Source of the DNA: Emydura subglobosa
Taxonomy: Eukaryota; Chordata; Testudines; Chelidae
NCBI GenBank assembly: GCA_007922225.1
Contig: ML679961.1
Coordinates: 65,733,075-65,797,074, forward strand
DNA: 64,000 nt
Direction of reading: 5' to 3'
The number at the start of each line of letters is the position of its first letter. The stretch's first letter is position 1. Below the pieces are notes generated by a model. That model saw nothing but the letters and a program-made list of their open reading frames with translations. It did no database searches and was not told the origin of the DNA. Made by a program: the position numbers and the translations under genes. Shown here in pieces: positions 12,201 to 24,200 of the stretch.

Positions 12201-15200
12201 ATTTGTAGTTTTTTGCCTGACCTAGTTGGAACTGTACCATGTGATCGGGTTTCCATCACTCCCTTTGGCAGACTGTTCCCAATCAGAATGAACTTCACTG
12301 TTAGGAAATACTTTCAGATGTTCAGTTTAAGATTTTTCTTTTTTTAAATCACGTCCCATGGTTTATGAACAAAGATCAGTAACTACTTTGTATTTTTATA
12401 TCACATATCACATCAGCTGCAGCAGCACAGGAGCCAGCAAATAGAGCTGAAAACAGGGGAGTTTGAGTGGGTGTTTGGGGAGGGAGTGTGTGGTGTTCTG
12501 GTATTGTTGGGGTGTTCACTGGGGGTTGTTTTGGTGGGGTTTTTTGTTTTTGTGTCTCTCACTGACAGGAAGAAGAGGGAAAGGCTATGATAGATACAGA
12601 GGCGGTAATGGTAGTCACTCAAGCAGTGGAAGAGACAATGAAGATGACTGGATGTGGAAGCTGTGGGATGTACATGATCCTAGAGGGAGTACCTCAAAAG
12701 AGCTTCGTTTGTATGAAGTGCCGCCACAGAGAGCTGATGGAAGAGAAGATTTGAGGGTTGGAGATGCAGGTGGAAACTCTGGTTGAGTTTAGAAGGGGGT
12801 TCGAGCAGATGATAGAGCAAAGAAATGAGGAGGCTGAAAGGAAAAACCCAAACCTGCAGATGGAAGCAGGACCAACAAACTCTGAGTGGAGAATGCTGGG
12901 TGAGGAAAGTGGCCAGTGAAAGCATGTAACTGCGAGAACCCGGCAGAGGAAAAGATGGGCTAGTGAAGGAGAAATAGAACTCAGAAACAGGTTTGTGGAG
13001 TTTGAAAATGAAGACGGGGCACAGCAGGTGGTTGCTGAAGGAGGGAGGGCAAGGAAGAAGAGAAGAGCAGCTAGTCCTATACAAGGAGTGGATGGGCCAA
13101 TGGAGATACCACCAAATAAGAGCCCCAGGAGGATACAGGAACAGTTGCAGAGAACTGCAAAGGGGAATAGTAGACGAGATGACTTGCAGCCAGAAAGAAC
13201 AGGGGATAGGCCAGAGAATCGCACCCTTACCAGGAAAAGACAGGTCTACGTGACTGGGGACTCCCTGCTGAGAAGAACAGACAGGCCTGTAACCAGAGCT
13301 GATCCGGAGAACAGAAGGGCGTGCTGTCTGCCAGGTGCTAAAATATGGGATGGGGACTTGAGGCTGAAGATGATCAAAGAATCCACTGATTGTCCTTCAT
13401 GTGGGTACAAATGATATAGCTAGATTCTTGTTGGAACATACCAAAAGGAGACTATGCCAGGCTGGGGAAGACTCTTAAAGCAAATCAAGGCTCAGGTGAT
13501 TTTCATTGGGATTCTGCCTGTCTCTAGAGGAGGACAACAAAGGCCTGACAAGATTCTGATGATCAACAGATGGCTCAGGCAGTGGTGCTATAAAGAGGGC
13601 TTTGGGATGTATGATCACTAGGAGGCATTTATGGACAGAGGACTGTTCTCTTGGGATGGATTACACCTGAGTAGGGAGGGAAATGCACTTCTAGGATGGA
13701 GGCTGGCACAACTGATTAAGAGATTTAAAACTAGGGAGCTGGGGGAGATGTCCAGGTAATCTCCACACCTGATTTTAGCATTGAGAGGGAGGAAAATGAA
13801 GTAAGAAAGGACCTGACTAATGGGAATGAGGATATGAAGGTAGAAATTACCACATCCGAGTTTGAAGCCAAACTCGAACATCTTAATGGAACTATATCGG
13901 GGCCAGATAATCTCCACCCAAGAACATTAAAGGAACTAGCACATGAAATTGCAAGCCCATTAGCAAAGATTTTTAATGAATCTGTAAACTCAGGGATTAT
14001 ACGTATGACTGGAGAATTGCTAACAGTTCCTATTTTTAAGAAAGGGAAAAAAGTGATCCTGGTAACTACAGGCCTGTTAGTTTGACCTCAGTAGCGTGTA
14101 AGGTCTTGGAAAGAATTTTGAAAGAGAAAGTAGTTAAGGACTTCGAGGTTTTTTTTTAGACAAGGGGAATACAGTGGCTCTAATTTACCTAGATTTCAGT
14201 AAGGCATTTGATACGGTTCCACAGGGGGAATTATTAGTTAAATTGGAAAAGATGGGGATTAATATGAAAATTGAAAGGTAGATAAGGAACTGGTTAAAGG
14301 GGAGATTACAACGGCTCATACTGAAAGGTGAACTGTCAGACTGGAGGGAGGTTACTAGTGGAGTTCCTCAGGGATAGGTCTTGGGACCAAACTTATTTAA
14401 CCTTTTTATTACTGACCTTGGCACAAAAAGTGGGAATGTGCTAATAAAGTTTGCAGATGACACAAAGTTGGGAGGTATTGCCAATACAGAGAAGGGTTAG
14501 GATATCATACAGGAAGATCTGGATGACCTTGTAAACTGGAGCAATAGAAATAGGATGAAGTTTAATAGTGGAAAGTGCAAGGTCATGCATTTAAGGACTA
14601 ATAAGAATTTCTGCTATAAGCTGGGGACGCATCAGTTGGAAGTTACAGTGGAAGAGAAGGACCTGGATGTATTGGTTGATCACAGGATGATTATGAGCCA
14701 CCAATGTGATGTGGCCATGAAAAAAGATAATGCAGTTCTAGGATGCATCAGACAAGGTATTTCCAGTAGAGATAGGGAGGTGTTAGTTTTGTTATACAAG
14801 GCACTGGTGAGACCTCATCTGGAATACTGTGTGCAGTTCTGGTCCCGCATGTTTAAGAAAGATGAATTCATACTGGAATGGGTGCAGAGAAGGGGTACTA
14901 GGATGATCTGCGGAATGGAAACCTGCTTTATGAGAGGAGACAAAGAGCTTGGCTTGTTCAGCCTAACCAAAAGAAGGTTGAGGGGAGGTATGATTGCTCT
15001 CTATAAATATATCAGAGGGATAAATATCAGGGAGGGAGAGGAATTATTTAAGTTCAGCACCAATGTGGACACAAGAACTAATGGATATAAACTGGCCATC
15101 AGGAAGTTTAGACTTGAAATTAGACATAGGTTTCTAACCACGAGAGGATTGAAGTTCTGGAATAGCCTTCCAAGCGGAGCAGTGGGGGCAAAAAACCTAG

Positions 15201-18200
15201 CTGGCTTCAAAACTGAGCTTGATACATTTATGGAGGGGATGGTATGGTGGAAAAGCCTAGTCTGGCAATTGACTGATCTCTGACTACTGGTGGCAGATAT
15301 GCCAATGGCCTGTGAAGGGATGTTAGATGGGGTGGGTTCTGAGTTATTACAAAGAATTCTTTCTTGGGTGTCTGGCTGGTGAGTCTGCCCACATGCTCAG
15401 GATTTAACTGATCGCCATATTGGGGTCAGGAAGGAATTTTCCCCCAGGGCAGACTGGCAAAGGCTCTGTGGGTTTTTCGCCTTCCTCTGTAGCATATGGC
15501 ACGGCTCACTTGCTGGTAGAGTCTCTGCACCTTGAAATCTTTAAACTATGATTTGAGATCTTTAATAACTCAGTCATAGGTCAGGGGTCTGTTACAGGAG
15601 TGGATGGGTGAGGTTCTGTGGCCTGCATTGTGCAGGAGGTCAGACTAGATGATCATATTGGTCCCTTCTGACCTTAGAGTCTATGAATTAAGTTCAGTAG
15701 GGAAAGCAAGACACCTCAGAGGATTAAAAAAAAAAAAAAAAAAGGAATTTAACATCTTCACACGTACACCCACCCCCTGGTTCCTGTTACCTCAACAGCT
15801 AACTGATAGTATTCAGCTTCCAAAAGCCTATTCCTTAGCCTCGTTACTGCTGCAGGCTGCAGAATCTGATCCAGAGATGGTACGTGGCGATAGGCAGCAG
15901 CAACTAAAATATTCAGCACATCCACCTTGCTGATGTAACTGTTCGGAAGGAAGCAGGAATGAAGTGAGTGCGCACATGCACGCATAATATGTCACTGCAC
16001 TCAAAGGATCATTAACAAGGATCTTCAAGCCCTTATGCCTGTGGCATGTTTTATATTGGTGGTTCCCAACCACTGTTACCTCCAAATTTATCTCTGGTAC
16101 TCTAGCTCTACTTCTCTTCTCAGTGCACTGTCACAGAACCATTTTGCTGCTCCACTATCTGCTTCTCCTTCAATCAGACTGGCTAATACAGTCTGTGGAC
16201 ACTAACTAGTATTGACAAGTCTGGTTTTGTGTTACATTCATCTATGCATTGTACTTCCCACTCCATTCTCCTTTACACTGATGCCCCAGGAAGGAATAAA
16301 ATTCCAAATTCCTGACAAGTACCATTATAAAAGCCTACATGAAACAAGTAGTTGAAAACAGGCAAAATGTTGAGCTTTAAAAAACAAAAAATACCCCATA
16401 GCAAAAGCAGTAAGTTTAAATCACCCTGACTGCTTATTCCCATCTATTCCAAGAGTCTAGTATTCCCAGTATTGATTTTGTGGATAAATAGATGACTTTG
16501 ACCTCTATAAATGTTAGTCCAATCCTTTCAACAATGCTTAAATTCATGAAAAGATGAATAAGAACTCCAGTGAGTCCCAAAGGACAGCTGGCAATTTACC
16601 TGTCACACAAAGCTAGATCCTGGCTTCTTCCAGCTTTTACAAACATCATCTTGGCACTGAAAAGCAGCTGTTTCATAATGTCCATGAGAAGCCCAGCATC
16701 CACTTCAGGGTTAGTCAGACCTTGGGACAATTTGCAGCAATGCTGTATCAGCTGGTGGCCACATGCTATGCTATCCGAATGCAGACTGAGGATGGCAATA
16801 CACAGGGAAGAACTAGGGGCCTGTCAATAAAGAGTAAAGAAAGACTCAAGAGCTTGTCAATGGACACTGCACCAGCACTTAATAGAATTATAAAGGGAAC
16901 TGGTTATATAGGTCTACTCTCTGTCTCTCAAGCTCTTACCTGTTCATAATAAAATTCATTACACACAATTTCATTTTCATCTTCACTCAGAGAAAGAAGC
17001 CACTCAAGTTCAGTTGCCTTGGGTACTCGCATCACGACAGAGTAATCCAAGCCTCCATTACCAGAGGTCTGGGCTGTTGAGAAAGAGGAACCAGTTAATC
17101 AGAACCATCCTGGGAGGGGCAGCAAATCTGGCTGAAAGCATGTCAAAGTTATTTAGTATGCTTTACTATCACAGATACTTGTGCTGTTCTCAGCACACAC
17201 TCCAGCAGTTAGTGGGATAAAACAATCCCACGTATACAACACGCACAGCAGAGAACCACAGAAAGCCACTATTGCATATGCTCAGTAGCACATGTCCAAC
17301 CCCAAACATCCATTCCCATACCGTCTCAAAATAAGTCTTCAATAAACACTCCAATCTCAATGTATTTTTCATGATTAACCCTTTTGGTGCCACTCCATTA
17401 CAAGATATCCACCTTCTTTTTTGACCTTCTATACGCTAAAATATCTTTGTTTGTTGGCCAGAATAATGGTGGAGATAAGTGCTCCGTGGGTGTGGGAAGG
17501 GAAGTCATTGAAGCTGAGAAGGGGAGGGGGTGGGGGAAGGGAATCCAATAAACTGATTGTAGATGAAGCTCTAAATGACTTATTTATTTTCTTTTTAGGA
17601 TTTGTGTTGATGGGCTGTGCAGTCTAGCAACCTTAACACAAACCTGAAAAGTATTTTTGTGCGGGTTAACAATATGGCTGGTCAAAAATTTGATGAAAAA
17701 TTGGGTTTTCAACTAAGCGAAAATTTTTGAGAAAAAAAACCTGCTTTCCATGAAAGTTGTTAATTTTTCAGCCAAAAACTGCAAAGTTGGGGGTGAGGGT
17801 ATTTAAAAAAAAAAAAAAAAAAAAAAAAGAATTTTTTCACTGAAGGTTTTTTTTTTCCCCCTCTCTTCAAAAAGTTTTCCATAGGAAAAAACAAACCATT
17901 TCCAACCAGATCTAGTTAATTAGGATGTTCAGGACTTTTTTTTCCTTAAAAAAAGATCCAGGGTTTACTATCAATAGTTCTGGAGAAATGCCAAAAAAGT
18001 ACTGCTAATTTTAAGGGATTAGACCAATGAGTTTTTAAAGGTCCAGTATCTCAAACTGAGATTGCTAAGAGTATCTGCTCTAATCCATGCATATCAATGG
18101 AAAGATGGGGATCTCAAGTTTCAAGTGGTACACAGCATTCATTTCAAGCCCTGGTACTGCAATTCATAAGGTATGGGAGTGTGAAAATCAAGTCATTATG

Positions 18201-21200
18201 ATTATTATCTGGCTTTTATTGTTCCAAATTTAATTCCAAGATGAGAATTTCTCCCATCAAATTGACATATGCTGTAGTCAGACCAAAACTGCAGGCCACC
18301 TTAAATTTGGAATGCATTAACCTTCTGATACAGTGATTTGAGATACTAGCTGCTAAAATTGACAACACTGACACCCCCTTCCATCCAAAAAAGCCAGCTA
18401 ACATCCTCCACCCAAACTCTACACCAAGCAGAGGCTTTCCCTGAAAAAGGGGAATGCCACCGACTCCACAAAGTCCACCAAGGTCTATCTATTGCTATGG
18501 ACTTTACACAAAACGTACTCAGACTCTACCATGTATACCGTGCAGTATAAAACCTTAAGATATGTAGAAAATTATGCCCAAATTGAACTGGAAGATAAGA
18601 GATGGCAATTAGAACAAGCCCATTTTAGAAGTGGGGGTGATATCTAAGTTCTTAAAATCCTTATTCAGCAAAACATCTCCATAGTCCCACCATAAAGTCA
18701 GTATCACTTTGCTGTGTTTTTCCCTGCTAAGTCTGAGAAGCTGTCTGAGTCCCATGCAGCTGTCTTTGTTGCCATGCTCAAGAGGAGCTTTGCAAGTCCA
18801 ATGAAATTAGGTGCACTAAACACTGGACTCAAATGAACGACTGAACAAAGTAACAAAGACAAAGATCTTCCAGGAGCAATTGACCAGAAGTTCCATTTTC
18901 AACAGCTTCAGTCTGTATTTATCTTTGTATTTATTAGAAGTCTGATATTAGCTGCTCTTCAGCTGACCACTGTAGCGCCTCTGCAGCACAGCAACAAGAT
19001 CTGCTTTTGACAATAAACTGCCTGTCACATTACATGTGGAGAGAAAGCCACACTGTGGGGGAAAATACTAACTCTTATTTATAGTTTGTAGAACTACTGA
19101 GAAGCTTTAACTGGTCCTAGACCAGCAGCCAGAGAGAAAAACACTTCAATTTTTATAATGAAGTTCTCTTAGATCTTTTTGACGAAGATGCTTGAGAAGA
19201 GCAAAGTGCTTTTATAAATGTGAATGAAGTCTCACAACACTATCTATAGATGGGGAAATTGAGGCACAGAAGGATTAAATGACTTGCCCATAGCTATACA
19301 ATTAGTCCGTGTCAGAGCTGGAAATGGAAACTAGGAACTCAATCTTCAATTCCATTCATAGTTTCCTGCGTTCCTGAGTTCAGTCCAACAATATTTGAAA
19401 GCAGCAGAGATTTTTGTTGATGGTAGTGCTGTTGGATCTTTTAGCTACAGCACAGCTTCCAGCTGACTATGAATACACAAATGACAATCGTGCACTTTTA
19501 AAAGCAGAAACTAAACTATTCTGTTCTCACCTTCCAGGATGTCCTGATCTTCCTCTTTTGTGCTGTAAAACAGAGAGACAGAAGCTTCACACCCATTCCA
19601 ACACACTGAGGAAAGAGTGATTAAAGCCTGGCAGTTTTAAAGAAGGGCTCATTCAATATTGATAGCATTTTCATAGCATTAGTTATTAAAAAAACCTGAC
19701 AACCTTCCCTCCCCAAAAAATATACAGATAGAAAATAAGTGGCACTAAGAACATTTTGCCAACATTAAATAATTAATCCTTATGCCTCCAGAAGGGATGG
19801 TATTATATCTATTGAACAAAGGGGAGACCATAAGAAGTAGAGAGACTTGCTTAAGGGCAAAGAGCAAGAGTATGTCAGAATTGAGATTAAAACTCAAGAG
19901 TTCCTGGCATCCAGTTCTTTACTCAGTTCCCAGATTATGCTGCTTTACACCCACGCACACCACCAGCCACAGTACAGAAAAAAAACAAAAAATTACTCAC
20001 ATCTTTTATTGTCCAACCTACCGATCTCTTTTGGCTGTCTTGCCCCACACCCCTCGCCAAATGAACAATAAATAAACAAACAGACAACCCAAAGCACAAT
20101 TCCCACAGAGAATCAGATTTATTTATTTATTGAGGGGGGGGAGGGAAAGCGGGGAAGGAGGAGACAGAGAGAGAGAGAGAGAGATGAGATGCTTGAGTTC
20201 AGAGCTGGGCAACAGAGCCCTGTCGCTATATTTTGGAAATGCTGCAAGTTCCCTTAAGTCACTGCTCATTCTTCCCTCATGTACACTTTTAAAATTGCAC
20301 TGTGCTCATCTCTTCCCAGCAGGCCGACTGATAGCTAGGCAGGAGGCACTGAGGTGACTGCTCCCCCACTTTTCTTAACCATACCTTCCACCAGCCCACC
20401 TAGTCTGTATGAAATGAATTTCAGTCCAATTCTCAGGGGAAAGCATCCACACCACAAAACCCACCATCATAACTGGCCTCTTTGTTGGCAATCTCAATGG
20501 CCTACTTAATCCATAGCCTCACTTCTGAATCCATTGAGGTGGTTCCTCCTGGTCAGATTAAAGCACCTGGGCTGGATGCTTGCACTGTTGCTACTTATAC
20601 TGTCTCACAAACATAATGAGCTGGGGAAGAGGCGTAAATGGAACTATGCAGAATTTGCATGCAAGAACTTACATGCTTGTGTTTTGGACTGAGCCAGGTG
20701 GACACTGCTTTTTGTAGTAGCTGTAGCACTGGTCACATACACGAGCTGGATTTTCTCTACAAGCTTCCACCACCATTTTCTTGGTAGAGCAAGAACTGCA
20801 TACCAACCTCCCACAACGTCTGCAGTGATGGCGCCTATTAAACTGAGACACGCGAGAGGTTATACATAACTGGAAGCATAGCAGATTTAGATTAGCAGCT
20901 GACACTTCCCTCCATTAGAGCCACCTCAGCTCATAGGTGAATTTACCCCATTAAAAATCAACAAACAGCAAAGAGCAAATAATTCCTGTTAATCTCAGGC
21001 TTCAAGAATCTCTTTAAGATCTGCCCACTGATTGTCCCTCCCTGCTACCATCACCTTTCGGGGGAAAAACAATGTACCCAATTGGAATTAGTTTGCCAAA
21101 GCTTTTGGCTTTCCAATTTTTAGATCTCTATTCTCTATCTTGTGAATAAGTTAGATGCAGAAGTTCTGAAGACCGTGTCTGATTGGAAAAGAACAAGATG

Positions 21201-24200
21201 ACATCAAACACAAAGGTGAAAGTTAATATCCCAAGGAACCACTATCGGTATATCTTATGACATGGTAGGACAGAGAGAACAAAACGACTAGTTGACCAAT
21301 GTTCCAACCTGTACAACAGCTACACAGCTCAGGATTACCATTCTCCTCCCCCAAAAAATTCTTTCGATTGGACAAACCCGCTAAGCATCTCAACACTACA
21401 CAGGAGAGGAAAACCTAATGTAACAGATGAAATTTCTAAGGGGCCATCTAGTCTACACTCCATCTTGGCAAGATGGATTTAATTATACCTAAATTGTTTC
21501 TAATTACAAAAGGCTTCTAGACCTTGAAGAGCTGTAGTGATAGCTATTCCATAAGATCCTTTGGCAATTTACTTCCCAGGATCAGAATTCCCCTTTCTAG
21601 GCTCTATTGCTATCACTTCACCTTCCCCCAAACAGATCTTTCAGGAGTCATCAGTGTTGCCTGTCACCTCAAAACACATTTAACCCTCAGTCTCTCCCTC
21701 AACATCTGTTTGGCTGGCAATTTAGACAATACTAAACATTATAAGGGACAAACTCGTGAGACTGCTAGGATCACTGGGAGCTCCTAGGAAACAGTTATCT
21801 GAATTAGCTTTCATGTTAAATCACTGGCAGGAAAAAAACCCAAAACAAATACACGTCCCACCACAGCCATAGGGGTACTTGTATTTGACCCTCGTTCCTT
21901 ACCATAGTAAAACATTCAGTTTTGCAGACCATGCATGTACTTTCAGTTGCATCGGGGATCCATTGCTGCTTCGTTGGTGGCACTGCGGGTGGCACAAACT
22001 CTTTAGGAAACAGATTTTGAGGTAGGCTTCTCTCTCTTGGACTTGAAGATTGGATGATACCTTGGAGAGCCAAGCCAAATGTGGAATTGGATTTACGCTG
22101 CTTAGTGGAATCTCAGACACCAGATCACAAGCTAAAGCACACAGTCAGACCTACCCCATTGGTTAGCAATGAAAAGATTACTATTACCTTTCAATCCTCT
22201 ATGCATCATACTGTAAGGCATTCAGATGCTTTAAGTAACAAGATCTTTTTTAAATGCACAAAAGGCTTCTTAGACATTTTGCAACAATATTTGCTGACAG
22301 ACTGCAAACTCTTCCAGCAATTTCCTTACGTACTCCCAAAGGCAAATCTTGCTCTTGTGTTTGCAGACACATCTCACTAGCCTCACCAGACCCAGAGAAA
22401 AGTGACCCTTGGACTTACTTGTGGCTTGTGAGCAACCAGTCTTACATGGAGACTCTATAAGACAGGAATGCAATACCAAATACGCATGCATTCTTACAAT
22501 TATATTTTGTGCTGCTTAGAAGTGCCAGATTAACATTCGTGGAGACTGACCTTTCTATGCTGGGGTGAAACAACCACAACATGGGCCAGCAGCAGCCTAC
22601 ACTTCCCCACTATGCACTCCTGCTTTACCATCACATCACATCACATCCCTGACCTGGAGGAATCAATTCTGAGTGATAAAAGAATAATTTAGTCTCCATG
22701 GCCTTTTAAATCATTGGTCTCACTACTAAGACTGCCAACTTGGCCTCTTATTGGTGCTATTAATAATAGTAGTTTGTGTGAGGTGGGCATTTACACAAAT
22801 CAAACAGCTGTCAAATATTCACTATTAACCTGGGTTGAAAAAATATTGGTGACCCTTTACTACACCTGTAACTCAATTAAGTCCTCTTACATACTACTTC
22901 TAAAAATGAAACAAGTTTAACTCCAACTGAAGTAACATGCTCACACTAAAGAGGAAGTTAATTGATGCTCATCAGGCTCACAAGTACGGGAATGCAGATT
23001 AATGCCAGAAGCTATCAGGAAGTCAACAGGTCCACGCAGGCCATGCAAGTGAAACTCAGTATTTCATTTTCATACAATACCTGAACAGTTATAGGAGCTA
23101 GAAAGACCAGCACTGTAACATTTGTATCATGAATACAAGGCAGACTGATGCATCACATCCTCCAGGCTGCTCTTCTGAATCCTTTTTCCCCCATGGTCCC
23201 TATCTATTGACCACTTCCCTAGCTCCAGTTCACTGTTTTTGAACACACCACACCTGTCTAACGATGTAACCTTCTGATCATCTGTATTGTCTGATCATAG
23301 TGAAGGAGAGTGTAGATAGCTACAGAGGAGGAAGTCAAGTCAGAGAAATATCCACCCTGGAATGCCACTAACCCCCACATGCACAGTGAGGAGGTCCTTT
23401 ACTTGAGACTGGGTCTGGTCCCAGGGCACAGTTTAGACCTTCCTCAGTTGTAGGAGTGGTAGGAGCAGGGATCACTATGGTTACATCTGCACAGCCTGTG
23501 GCAGCAAGCCTCCAGCCCAGGTTGACAGACTCGTGCTCACGCTGCCAAGCTAAAAATAACTGTGTAGACAGTGTTTAGAAATTGCAGCTCAAGATAGAGC
23601 TCAGGCTCTGACGCTCACCCTCCTCCCTAGGCATCAGAAGCCAAGCCGCAAACATCTACACACTTATTTTTAGCATGGCAGTGTGAGCCTAAGTCTGTTG
23701 ATCTAGGCTCAAAGGCTCACTGCTGTGCGCTATACACATGTGCCCTATATGGCTCCAGTTCAGAAGGAGTGGGGATAGGGAGTCATAAGTCATCACACAT
23801 ATGGAGCATCTCCTGTTTGAGGTTATCAACCAATGATTAAGTCTTTCAAATACCCATGAGGTAGGCACATATTAACCCTATTTCACAGATGGGGAACTGA
23901 GGTGCTGGGATATTAACAACTTGCCCAAGAGGAGACAGCAAACCAATGTCAGCACAGGGATCAGAACATAGGTCTCCTAAATCTTGGGTGCTCTGCTCCA
24001 ATTATCAGACCTCAATTTATTTGGTCCACAACTCAAAAAAAAAATTTTTTTTTTTTTTTTTAAAAACACCCAACCACCCTCTTGCCCCCCAAAAAACCTC
24101 TTTTTGTCTTCCATCATATCACACTGTCCTTTGTGTCACAGGAAGAAACAGGATGATTTGTGGTGGAGGATGCACCATGAAATTCCATGTAGTGGCTACA

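Larger units (their letters stand above)
12480..15690 (+). mobile_element. CR1 LINE, long but inactive, internally deleted
   Basis: Plus-strand non-LTR retrotransposon, antisense to the host gene. Order: G/T-rich leader; ORF1 with a CxxC...CxxC finger (CGSCG, CMKC) then an SGNH esterase domain (GDS at 13256-13264, HVGTND near 13397, WDGLHLS at 13652-13672); then reverse transcriptase from about 13834 (GPDNLHPR, DFSKAFDTVPQG, GVPQG, FADDT) and its C-terminal part to about 15280; 3' UTR ending in a TAGAGTCTATGAAT tail near 15690. The apurinic endonuclease part expected between ORF1 and RT is missing. Stops and frameshifts occur throughout. Confidence 0.92.
11312..15790 (-). other. ZFYVE26 intron 33 (4.5 kb)
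   Basis: Mostly occupied by a plus-strand CR1 element (about 12480-15690) and a short poly-A tract at 15726-15743. 11312-12400 shows no recognised feature. Confidence 0.6.
17074..19530 (-). other. ZFYVE26 intron 30 (2.5 kb)
   Basis: Contains a poly-A tract (about 17804-17829) and a MIR-like relic (19235-19370). Nothing else recognised. Confidence 0.5.
19563..20672 (-). other. ZFYVE26 intron 29
   Basis: Holds a MIR-like relic (19780-19945) and a (GA)n run at about 20163-20185. The block 20370-20620 looks repeat-like but I cannot place it. Confidence 0.5.

Noticed and set aside
14555..15283. 242-codon plus-strand ORF as a possible gene
   Set aside because: It is the C-terminal part of CR1 reverse transcriptase; upstream parts are broken by stops and shifts.
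24037..24062. A-run followed by T-run as a strong hairpin terminator
   Set aside because: Simple A/T tracts next to a MIR relic; such terminators have no role in a vertebrate intron.
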